DNA from: Patella vulgata
Lineage: Eukaryota > Mollusca > Gastropoda > Patellidae
Length of the DNA stretch: 64,000 nucleotides
NCBI RefSeq assembly: GCF_932274485.2
Contig: NC_065883.2
Coordinates: 71,603,339 to 71,667,338, forward strand
Reading direction: 5' to 3'
Shown one piece after another: positions 54,872 to 64,000 of the stretch (the stretch's first letter is position 1; the number at the start of each line of letters is the position of its first letter). The notes beneath the pieces were generated by a model, which did no database searches, was not told where the DNA came from, and saw only the letters and a program-made list of their open reading frames with translations. The translations under genes and the position numbers were made by a program.

Positions 54872-55530
54872 GCAAGTCATAATTGTGTGAATTATCTAGG
54901 AATATTTATAACTACTATGTGAATATATTCTCCCAGAAAGTATTATTTATTTGTTGTTATTTAATTCATATTTTGTGTGGATCAGTTGAGCATTGTGTAA
55001 AGTTGTACAAGGCATTTATAGTATATTATATGATTACATGTCATAATCATGTGAATTATACAGGAATATTTATAACTACTATGTGAATTTATTCTCCCAG
55101 CAAGGATTATTTATAATTCGTTATTCTCCCAGGAACTATTATTTAAATTTTGTTATTTGATTGAGGGGTTGGATTGCCGTATGGTTAGTGCGTACACTTT
55201 GCATCATTAGGTCTGTCATTTAGTCAACTGGTGTGGTTTGGATTCCCCAGTTGTACGTGACAAGTAGTAGGGTAGCCTGTCCAACCTCGTTGGTTTTCTG
55301 CTGGTCCTCCGGTTTCCTCCCACTGCTAAAGACACCTACACACAAGTAAATTATTGAAATAAAATTGAACCATATGTTAGTCCCGAAATAACCTAGTTTG
55401 TGTGGAGTGGACGTTAAATCCCATTTCTATGTCTCTCTGTGTTATAAGATTCACAATATGTATTGATATTTAATTTGTGTCGATTAGATGAGTCGTGTGT
55501 CAAGTTGAACGAGACACCTACAGTATATAA
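54872..55530 (+). repeat. 160-bp tandem repeat split by a SINE-A
   Basis: AGGAATATTTATAACTACTA + TGTGAAT.TATTCTCCCAG occurs at 54898 and 55061. Related sequence resumes after the SINE-A at 55164-55438 (GAGTCGTGTGTCAAGTTGAA). Confidence 0.75.
55164..55438 (+). mobile_element. SINE-A, full length
   Basis: GGGGTTGGATTGCCGTATGG to GGACGTTAAATCCCATTTCT. Confidence 0.92.
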
Positions 55531-55789
55531 TGTATAACAGTTAATGAAGAAGCTTATAGAATTAATGTTGTCCATGTATTAAGTGCATACGGCTGTATTG
55601 TAACTTACACATAAATATTTACTGATTCATATTTAATCCACCTACGTTGTTGTGCTAGAAATATCTCGGTAACTTTTTGTATTACCATACAACAGATCTG
55701 TCAGTGCGTATAATTACATTGTGGGTGTACGTAAATCTATATAATTCTTGATCATTTATTAATTTTCTTTTAATGCTAATAGATCTAAA

Positions 55790-56480
55790 CATATAGTGTT
55801 ATGCAAGGAGTATTTCTATAACTTTTCAGAGAACTAAGGATAACGAAAATCGGGTGGAGTTGTGACATTTTTATGCATTGTAGACTTACTATGTTGTGCA
55901 AGCGAGTGTTTCAGTAACATTTCATAGAACCAAGGAAAACGAAAATCTGTTCAAGTTGTGACATTTTTATGCATTGTAGACTTACTATGTTGTGCAAGCG
56001 AGTGTTTCAGTAACATTTCATAGAACCAAGGATAAAAAAAATCTGTTCAAGTTGTGACATTTTTGTGTATTGTGTATATAAATGTTTAAAACATGAGGTT
56101 TTATTAATTGATATTAAAATCCAGCTAAATCTAGTTGCAGTGAATAGACTTACTATGTTGTGCAAAGAGTATTTCAATAACGTTTCATATAACCAAAGAT
56201 GACGAAAAAATTTAAATTGTGATATATTTTCATGCATTGTTTATATAAATGCTTAAAACTCTTGAGTAATTAATAATTGATATTTAAATCCAGCTAAATC
56301 TAGTTGCCGTTAATAGATTTACTATGTTATGTAACAAGTATTTCTGTAATTTTTTGTTGAACTTCGCGTGATGAATCTCTGTTCAAGTATTATTACATTT
56401 TTGTGCAAAACATTTCATTGCATGTGTAAGTTTTTACTACCAGTAATGGATGTTTAAATCCAGTAAGATCCGTTGCAGTA
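55790..56480 (+). repeat. 96-bp (and variant) tandem repeat, about 5 copies
   Basis: GTTGTGACATTTTTATGCATT + GTAGACTTACTATGTTGTGC + AAGCGAG recurs at 55859 and 55955, then longer diverged units with ATCCAGCTAAATCTAGTTGC. Confidence 0.87.
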
Positions 56481-56639
56481 AATATTTCTGCAACTTTTTA
56501 TAAGTGAAAAACTGCTGATGTGATTTATGTTGTAATTTGGAATATTTCTGTGTTTTTATGTGATGCACGTTTTGCGTACATTATACCAAAATAACTACAA
56601 TATTACCAACCGACTGCTGTGGAAATTAAACAATAAATG

Positions 56640-57215
56640 TGTTATTGTGTACAGAAGAGTTAAGCGTTTCAACGAAAGTAATGTAGACTTCCGTGTTATG
56701 TAACTTATGCTCTAAGTATTGTAAACAAAGATATGCCATGGAAATTACACAATGGTGTTATAGTTTATAAAAAATATTAAGCATTTCGACAAAAGTAATG
56801 TAGACTTCCATGTTGTGTAACTATTGTACCAGAAGTATCGTAAAGAGAGATATGCCATGGAAATTATACAATACTGTGTTATAGGATACCGAGAGAGTTA
56901 TGCATTTCAGTAATAATAATATAGACTTCCGTGTACCACAAGTATCGTAAGAAAAAAAAGATATGGCGTGGAAATTGTACAATACCGTTACAGTGTACAG
57001 AAAAAGTTAGGCATTTCGACAAAAGTAATATAGACTTCTGTGTTGTGTACCAGTAACTATTGTACAACAAGTAGCGTAAAGAAAAATATGCCATGGAAAT
57101 TATACAACACCGTTATAGTTTATAAAAAAAGTTATACATTTCGACAAAAGTAATATAGACTTTCATGTTGTGTAACTATTATACCATAAGTATCGTAAAG
57201 AGAGATATGTATTGT
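56640..57215 (+). repeat. 111-125-bp tandem repeat, about 5 copies
   Basis: TGCCATGGAAATTATACAAT, TTTCGACAAAAGTAATATAG and ACTATTGTACC..AAGTATCGTAAAG recur; TGCCATGG-like starts at 56734, 56853, 56964 and 57089. Confidence 0.88.
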
Positions 57216-57476
57216 TCTACCAATGTATTTTATTCTGGTATCAACCCCGGCAGAAAATTTGGTAAGTTTGAATTAATTGCTGCGTTAAGAAGATCTGTCA
57301 GTACGGTGCATGTCAGTATGTCAGTAAGGTATTCTTAGAATGATTCTTGGATGAAATGGCTCTTTTACTTAGTCTTAATAGCTTGTACATATTTGTTAGT
57401 CTGGTGAAGATTGTTCAAGATAGTTTGCTTTCTCTAATATTAATTTGATTCCGACATAATGTAGGCCATCATTTAG

Positions 57477-57712
57477 AGGGGTTGGGTGGTCTAGTGGTTC
57501 AACACGTGCACATGAAATCACAAGGTCTGTCATTGATTCATGTGGCATGGTTTCGATACCCTGCTTGAATGTGACAAGGGTTAGGGTCACCTGTCTGACC
57601 ATGTGGGTTTTCTCTGGGTCCTCCGGTTTCCTCCCACCGCAAGCGAATTTTAGTGAAATAAAGTTGAACCATATGTTAGTCCAGAAATTTGTGTCAAGTG
57701 GACTCTCTCGCG
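57477..57712 (+). mobile_element. SINE-A
   Basis: GGGGTTGGGTGGTCTAGTGG to GTGTCAAGTGGACTCTCTC; short internal deletion. Confidence 0.87.
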
Positions 57713-57858
57713 AACTCTCTCAAACTCTTGAAATGTTGCATAGTTAATGTATTATGTTATTTCCTAAATAGTTTTTATTGTGTTATTGTTCAATTACTAA
57801 ATGCTGCTCAAAGAGGTTCTACATATATGTTATTCTGGTAGTACACTTCCAAATATAA

Positions 57859-58139
57859 GGGGGGGTTGGATGGCTGAATGGTTAGCGTGCGCGCGCGCTG
57901 TATCATAAAGTCTGTCATTGAGTCGACTGGCGTGGTTTCGAATCCCCGGTTGAACGTGGCAAGGAGTAGGGTCGCCTGTCCAACCTTGTGGGTTTTCTCT
58001 CCGGGTCCTCCAGTTTCCTCCCACTGCTAAAGACCCCTACGCCCAAGCGAATTATGTAAATAAGATTAAACCATATGTTAGTCCCGAAATGACCTAGTTT
58101 GTGTCGAGTGGACGTTAAACCCCATTTCTCTCTCTCTTT
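57859..58139 (+). mobile_element. SINE-A, close to consensus
   Basis: GGGGGGTTGGATGGCTGAATG, CTGGCGTGGTTTCGAATCCC, TAAAGACCCCTACGCCCAAG, GAGTGGACGTTAAACCCCAT, (CT)n. A good reference copy. Confidence 0.94.
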
Positions 58140-58205
58140 CCAAATATATGATTTCCAAGGACTATATTTTAATGCAATTATCTCTTGTTTTATTGACTCA
58201 GTATG

Positions 58206-58516
58206 CAGTGTATTATAGGTCTTTATCATCCCACAGTGTATTATAGGTCTTTATCATCCCATAGTGTATTATAGGTCTTTATCATCCCATAGTGTATTAT
58301 AGGTCTTTATCATCCCATAGTGTATTATAGGTCTTTATCATCTCATAGTGTATTATAGGTCTTTATCATCCCATAGTGTATTATAGGTCTTTATCATCCC
58401 ATAGTGTATTATAGGTCTTTATCATCTCATAGTGTATTATAGGTCTTTATCATCTCACAGTGTATTATAGGTCTTTATCATCTCACAGTGTATTATAGGT
58501 CTTTATCATTCCACAG
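58206..58516 (+). repeat. 28-bp minisatellite, 11 copies, highly uniform
   Basis: Unit AGTGTATTATAGGTCTTTAT + CATCCCAT. Variation is confined to a few C/T changes, so the array is young. No spacers, so not CRISPR. Confidence 0.97.
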
Positions 58517-58564
58517 ATCGCATTTAACTCATGTTATCCTCTCACCTTATAAATAAATGAATGA

Positions 58565-58805
58565 AATAGGTTTTTAAAGGAGCTAAATCTCTTTGGGACC
58601 TAGAATTTGACACAAATGGATGGCAACGAATATAATAATGTAATATGAATGTATATAAACTGATTTACATTCAGTCGTTTCTGTTTTTACTGTAATTTCT
58701 AATCAGTTCTGTTTGTCGAAATATGCGACATGTTTAAATTGAATGGGAGTCTTTGGCGTCTGGTTGTTCCAGTCCACATCGGTAGTATTCTCCTGTGGGA
58801 TATGT
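58565..58805 (-). repeat. Interspersed repeat R5, inverted fragment
   Basis: TTTAAAGGAGCTAAATC to CTCCTGTGGGATAT matches the 3' part of the copies at 3940 and 39525 in reverse. Confidence 0.65.
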
Positions 58806-59355
58806 TTAGCTTCGTCCATCAACTCGCTTCATTACAAATGGCACTCAAAAGCATATCTTTCATGGAAACCGCTTGTACATTATTTCTGTTGAATAAAACT
58901 ATATATAGCTTGAGTATGAATACGAATAGTGTATAGGTAAAAAGGCTATTATACTGTCTGCTATTTACACAGTGAAAGAATTTCTCTTTACATATTATAG
59001 TCAATCCTATTCTTGATTGTTATCAAAAATAACTAGGGTGTGAAGAAAAAAAATATGTGCTACCGTCTGAATATGACCTTATTATATAATAAATGACTAT
59101 GTTCTGTTGTGGGAAAGTCTAAGCTTCCTTTGTATTGACATTTGAAGATCCTGTGTTTGATGATGAATTAACAGAAAATAGATGGTATTTAAACTAAGAT
59201 ACCTCCCACGTATATCAGCACATGGTATTTCGTCATTTCGTTGTAAAATCTCATGTAGTTCTAATTTTTACAGCAGAATAAAAAATATGCAGGAAATAAA
59301 CGAATCACGATCATTAAGTCACATCATCTCTATTTTTCGGCGTTCCCCGTTTGCA
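58806..59355. other. Spacer, nothing recognised
   Basis: No repeat family or exon signal seen. Confidence 0.35.
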
Positions 59356-59513
59356 GGGGGGTTGGATGGCCGAATGGTTAGCATGTGCGAAAGACCCTTA
59401 CTCGCAAGCGAATTATTGAAATAAAATTAAACCATGAGTTAGTCCCGAAGTGACCTAGTTTGTGTCGAGTGGACGTTAAATCCCATCTCTCTCTCTCTCT
59501 CTCTCTCTCTCCC
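59356..59513 (+). mobile_element. SINE-A with central deletion
   Basis: GGGGGGTTGGATGGCCGAAT head is joined near GCATGTGCG to AAAGACCCTTACTCGCAAGC; ends GGACGTTAAATCCCATCTCT. Confidence 0.88.
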
Positions 59514-59660
59514 CCCTGAAATGTTATGATAATAATAGACTGGATACGAGAAGAGGGACGGCAATACTCCTTTAACAAGGTGACTAAAGCTGGACAGGCT
59601 GATACATCTGTTTGTTATTTGAAAAAGGGTATCACAACCTGAAACCCGAAAAGTTATTCA

Positions 59661-60264
59661 TTAAAGATGGGTTCCCGCGAACAAACTGGGTGATTTAATG
59701 GTATATATAGACCAAAAACATATTCAAACTAATTAATTTGTCATAATTATGCTTCAAATCCTTCTCAAACATTGTAATTGCGAAGGAATGCCCTGCTATT
59801 AAAATTCGATCAAACCAGGTCATGTTTACGTCAGGTCTTGGGAGTCAGAGGAGAATTCATTGCATACATAAGACGATGTTGTCTTTAATCGCTTACTATT
59901 TATTACAAATATCGAATCCTAATTAAATTCTCGGATTATCCACTACCCGCGTCTTTTTCCGTCATTTTTATCTCAGAAAGTATTGTACGTCTAACTCTTC
60001 ATAAAGTTTATCAACTTGTACATCAAGCGCTCAATGTTCGCTTGTGACCTTTGACATCGTGCGTGCAGAAGGTCATAATCGTCGGGCTGTTGATTAGGGG
60101 AACCCTTACATTTTTGTCCTGTATACGCTCCATGAGTGTTTTTTGGGGAATCCAGTATTTTTGTAGTAAGATTGGATATCTCTACTTTCCATATATACCA
60201 AAATTGCCATACTTTTATTGGAAATAACCACCCGATAAATACTTTTCTGGGAACCCATCTTTAA
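59661..60264 (-). mobile_element. MITE family M7, copy 2
   Basis: TTAAAGATGGGTTCCC to GGGAACCCATCTTTAA, near-perfect TIRs and TTAA at both ends, about 604 bp. Inverse copy of 18704-19319. Confidence 0.92.
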
Positions 60265-60723
60265 ACAATCTTCACTTCTACCAATTCTGTTGTGCTACTG
60301 TTGAGCGGGGATTCTTTAATTCATATGATAATGATAAACTGAGAATCCCAGGAGACAAGTACCCAGTATCAGAAAGAGAGAAATTCAGCCTAACGTTCTC
60401 AGATAATTTGAGCAGCCAAGTGGAAGATCTTGATAGACATGTTATATGTTTTGACTTTAGAAGTTGACATTCTCCAAATTAGCAACTCCTGACCTCCAAC
60501 TACTATCTCCTGACCTCAAATTAGGCATGTAATGGCTTCAATTAAAGTTTAGATCACTTTTTGGTCAAAGAACATAGGAGCTTTGCGAGCTATTACACGA
60601 ATGAAACTTATCATCGAGTTGGATATTAATTTATTTCCTGCCATTTATCTACAGACAGGTTTAAAGAGATGTTACTTTGAAAATAAAATAGATTTAATGG
60701 CACTGATAATCCATACAAAATTC

Positions 60724-61089
60724 GGGGGATCATGTGGCTAAGTGCGTAAGACGCTGGCTCGCTAGCCTGGAGGTCGTTTGTTCGATCCCTGCATTGGCCG
60801 AGAAAGTTCATCCAGATTTTCCGGCGTGGTTTCCCCTTGTCAGTGATGCAGGATGGAGGGCCTGACAAGGACAGCTGTCTAGTCGTTCGGATGGAACGAA
60901 AAACCGAGGCCCCGCGTACATATTGGTGTGCACGTAAAAGATCCCTTGGCAGTTGGATTTCGATATAAGAGTAGGCCGTAGTGCCGCTGCCCGGACAAAA
61001 TTTCCCTCATTGCCCACTGTATGGCGTATGCCTGTCTTCATTAGCCCAGTTTAGGAGCAGAACAGTAGGACGTTAAACCCTATTTCATC
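60724..61089 (+). mobile_element. SINE-B, close to consensus
   Basis: GGGGGATCATGTGGCTAAGT to GGACGTTAAACCCTATTTCAT. Confidence 0.94.
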
Positions 61090-61127
61090 TGTAAGTAGAG
61101 TGTTATGTGGAATGATGAGAATAAAAT

Positions 61128-61220
61128 GATCCCTACTTGCAAGTGAATTATTGAAATAAAACTGAACCATGTGTTAGTCCCGAAATGACCTAGTTTTTGT
61201 TAAACCTCTCTCTCTCTCTG
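61128..61220 (+). mobile_element. SINE-A, 3' fragment
   Basis: GATCCCTACTTGCAAGTGAA to CTAGTTTTTGTTAAACCTCTC. Confidence 0.82.
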
Positions 61221-61753
61221 ACATTATACCCCACTTCCTTCCCCCTACTTTGTATGCAGTAGTTTCTTCTTCGTGTGTAAGTAAATTGTAATGTGGAATG
61301 ATGAGAATAACATGATCCCTGTGTATGTTTTTATAATAACTTTATGTCAATAATAAATGTCTATAACAGTTGTATATCTCATTGATATGTGAAAATAACA
61401 ATCTATAGTCATTAACAAGTGATTTATTATTTTATACTCCCCTTCATCTGGTACTACTCCTCATCTTGTATAGTATATACATGTAGTAGGCTTATAAATA
61501 TACCCTAATACCAGCTACGTAAGACCTTCCTGTACTCATCTTGTATAGTATATACCGGTACATGTAGTAGGGGTTATAAATATGCCTGTAATACCAGCTA
61601 CATTACACCTTCCTGTGTTCAGTTTTGTCAAGATAACAGGACACTGGTACACGAATTACATCTGATTTATTGTTTTATTGTCTCTGGGATTATTATATTT
61701 TTGGGTGAGTCAATAGATGTAGGTTAACAATATTTTAAAATGGAGGATAGACA
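61221..61753. other. Spacer with short local duplication
   Basis: CATCTTGTATAGTATATAC..TGTAGTAGG..TATAAATAT..ACCAGCTACGTAAGACCTTCCTG-type block is present twice (61460, 61540), about 75-80 bp apart. Confidence 0.6.
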
Positions 61754-62158
61754 TTAAAGATACATTATGGGAGATAAGATAAAGAGATGGCAGTTCTCAC
61801 TATAATAGTTAAAAACTAGATAGTGTAAAGGTAATTTGCTGAAAATTTCAGTCAAATTGATCCACTATGAGCCGAGAAAGATGCAGGTGAAATTTTTGCA
61901 TAGTCTCGGTCATCATTACTAAAATCATTAATATAAACAGCATAGTCTCGATTATCCACTTTTATTGATTTAATTATCACTGGCCGTTAGCGGCATATAG
62001 GAATCTAATCCAGCCAACATCGAAGGCTAGCCTTAACATCGAGAGTTTATTATGGTCTGGATAAGTTAATTTTTTCTAATTGATAATTTAGATAACATTT
62101 CAGGCCTAAAGAAAGACTTGTAATAAGCAGATTTTGCTCTTGCATAATGCATGTTTAA
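61754..62158 (-). mobile_element. MITE family M4, full copy 5
   Basis: TTAAAGATACATTATGGGAG to CATAATGCATGTTTAA; inverse of 51814-52219. Confidence 0.88.
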
Positions 62159-62164
62159 ATATGT

Positions 62165-62850
62165 ATGTGAAACATGTAAAATATGTATTTCTATTATAAT
62201 ATATACACAGCGCTATAATACACATTTTGTAATACACAGTTTTGTAAATCACAATTTGTAATACCATACACTATTATGTTATATACACAGCACTATAATA
62301 CACAGTTTTGTAAACACACTTTATAATACACTATTATTTTATATACACAGCTGTATAATACACATTTTTGTAAATCACACTTTGTAATACACTATTATGT
62401 TATATACACAGCTGTATAATACATATTTTGTAATATACAGTTTTGTAATTCACACCTTGTAACACACACATTTATAATACACATTTTGTAATACAGAGTT
62501 TTATAATTCACATTTTATAATAAATATACAGGTTTACAATACACACTTTGTAATACAGAATTTAAAATCTATTTTTTGTAATACACAGCTTTATAATACT
62601 CACTGTATTATATACAGCTTTATAATACACACTTTGTAATGCACAGTTTTATAATACACATTTTGTAATACTCAGTTTTATGATATACACTTTTTAATGC
62701 ACATTTTTATGATACACATTTTTTAATATGCTCTTTTAATGCATGATTTTATGGTAGATACTTATGATACACATTTTTATGATACACACCTTATTATGCA
62801 CTGTTTTATGATACACACTTTGTAAAACACCATTTTATGATACATCATAC
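62165..62850 (+). repeat. AT-rich array of TATAATACACA(TTTTGTAA) units
   Basis: Irregular 15-36-bp units: TATAATACACATTTTGTAAT + ACACAGTTTTGTAA, with ATGTTATATACACAGC. Confidence 0.88.
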
Positions 62851-63022
62851 CGTCAGTGAAAATCACAATTGAGAATATTATTAATTTGCAGTTTACTCGA
62901 GTTTCTAACCACAGAGGTTTTAAGGTGACTTGAAATGATTGTAATTATTGTTGTTTTATATTGCAGGTTATATTTGTAAAGTGACATGAAATTATGTCAG
63001 AGGTTATAACCACTATCTAGGT

Positions 63023-63393
63023 CAATCTGATTAAAATACAGATCTATATTTCGTTTTTTTTTTTTATGCTTTCGATGGCCAACACTTCATGAAGATCTGA
63101 CCAGTTGTAGTAGAAGATCGCGTCAGAGGTCATACCAGCAGCTTTTGACCCTATGACGTCAGGCTTTGATTAATCAATCAGCATTGATGTTCTTAGTGGT
63201 TTACCCACAGTTGTGTGCATCGCATGCCAAGAACTCACCGTAACAGACTGTTTTATTGGTTAAACACTCACTTCAACCAGAACGCGGGTTATACAACAAC
63301 TCTTCCAGATCCTAGTGTTGTGAAGACAAGTAAAACGAAATTTTAAACCATAAAAAAACGAAACGAAGTAGGATCTGAGTTTTAATCAGATTG
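63023..63393 (+). mobile_element. MITE family M1, copy beside ASPP exon
   Basis: CAATCTGATTAAAATACAG to TGAGTTTTAATCAGATTG; flanks TATCTAGGT/TATTCAGGT (7 of 9). Its right end lies 53 bp before the ASPP exon, close to where a branch point would sit. Confidence 0.9.
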
Positions 63394-63446
63394 TATTCAG
63401 GTTGACAAGAAATGAATCTATTGTATTTATTATTATATATTTTCAG

Positions 63447-63594
63447 GTTATATTAAGGGTATATATAGAAGATATTGGTAGTAATTATGTGGAGGTACCA
63501 ATAACACCCAATACATCATGTCGAGATATAATAGAATGTGTTAAAGAACCTGGTAGAGAGATCTGCTATATGGTCATTATTAAATATAATACAG
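63447..63594 (+). CDS. PPP1R13: ASPP-family exon (N-terminal ubiquitin-like/RA domain)
   Basis: A 148-nt exon flanked by TATTTTCAG and ACAG|GTTAGT, entering in phase 0. It encodes VILRVYIEDIGSNYVEVPIT then PNTSCRDIIECVKEPGREIC and YMVIIKYNTG. This matches the N-terminus of vertebrate ASPP1/ASPP2 (ILTVFLSNNEQ...[22 protein letters not shown]). ASPP proteins bind p53 family members and PP1 through C-terminal ankyrin/SH3 domains, which would lie beyond the window. The N-terminal domain has a ubiquitin-like fold. In vertebrates this exon directly follows a tiny start exon. A MITE ends 53 bp before the exon. Which paralogue (TP53BP2 or PPP1R13B) it represents cannot be told; invertebrates usually have one. 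Confidence 0.85.
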
Positions 63595-63683
63595 GTTAGT
63601 TTATAACCAGTGGGCTAATGGAAACTTACACCATACAGTGTGCTTTGAGAGAAATGTTGCCTTGACAGCGGCCTTATAACCAG

Positions 63684-64000
63684 TGGAAATGAAATGAAAT
63701 GAATGGGGTTTAACGTCCTACTTTTCTGCACCAACTGGGCTAATGGAAACTTACGCCATACAGTGTGCTTTGAGAGAAATTTTGCATTGACAGTGGCCCT
63801 ATGGCCTACTTTTCTGTTGAATTCCAACTGTCATGGGTTTTTTTTGCGTGCATGCCAACTTGTACGCAGTAACTCGTTTTTTTGTCCCATCCTTATGACT
63901 ATACACTATCGCTGCCAGGCTCTCCATCAACTATCACTGCAAGACTCTCCATCCTGTAACACTGACAAAGGGAAACCAAGCTGGAACTTTCTCAACCAAC
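63684..64000 (-). mobile_element. SINE-B, cut by window end
   Basis: GAAATGAAATGAATGGGGTT then reversed body to CTGGAACTTTCTCAACCAAC. A partial duplicate of its 3' part lies at 63612-63672 (GGGCTAATGGAAACTTACAC). Confidence 0.88.

Noticed and set aside
58206-58516. 28-bp direct repeats, CRISPR-like length
   Set aside because: No spacers between units and a eukaryotic context; plain minisatellite.

Overview
The window looks like animal nuclear DNA: AT-rich, multi-exon genes with GT-AG introns, many tRNA-derived SINEs and MITEs, and dozens of minisatellites. The two main SINEs, with tRNA-like heads and tails just after a GACGTTAAACCCCAT block, resemble mollusc SINEs. A gastropod or other lophotrochozoan is my inference; the species cannot be fixed from the sequence. 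No rRNA, functional tRNA, CRISPR, LTR element or viral fossil was recognised.

Genes. (1) RARS1, cytosolic arginyl-tRNA synthetase, + strand 10109-12097: full length (662 aa) in one uninterrupted ORF, so probably an expressed retrogene or an intron-stripped locus. (2) POLH, DNA polymerase eta, - strand: I assembled ten coding exons between 26056 and 16306. All splice phases agree and give a 760-aa protein with catalytic Asp/Glu residues, UBZ zinc finger, FF (PIP/RIR) motifs, NLS and a C-terminal PIP box. A non-coding first exon near 27664 is likely. RARS1 and POLH converge, about 4.2 kb apart. (3) One exon of an ASPP/PPP1R13 (p53-binding, PP1-regulating) homologue, + strand 63447-63594. Its 5' exons may lie upstream at 46500 and/or 30469 (weak candidates), which would make much of 31-63 kb a large repeat-filled intron.

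Layout. 1-9.6 kb: intergenic, with MITEs, a 34-bp minisatellite and SINEs. 9.9-12.1 kb: RARS1. 12.2-13.5 kb: a TIR element filled with a 294-bp dimeric tandem repeat. 13.5-16.2 kb: intergenic. 16.3-27.8 kb: POLH, its introns packed with SINEs and MITEs, including a three-deep nest (MITE in MITE in SINE) in the 5'-UTR intron. 28-63.4 kb: no confirmed gene; a string of unrelated minisatellites, SINE copies, TTAA-flanked MITEs and a piggyBac-like non-autonomous element. 63.4-64 kb: ASPP exon, then a SINE cut by the window edge.

Most notable: a 68-bp direct duplication that doubles a POLH splice donor; a second copy of the POLH C-terminal PIP-box coding segment just after its stop codon; a 53-bp quasi-palindrome over Pol eta catalytic motif I; the nested transposon stack with exact target-site duplications and an internal telomere-like block; and a repeated pattern of very young 67-98-bp direct tandem duplications.
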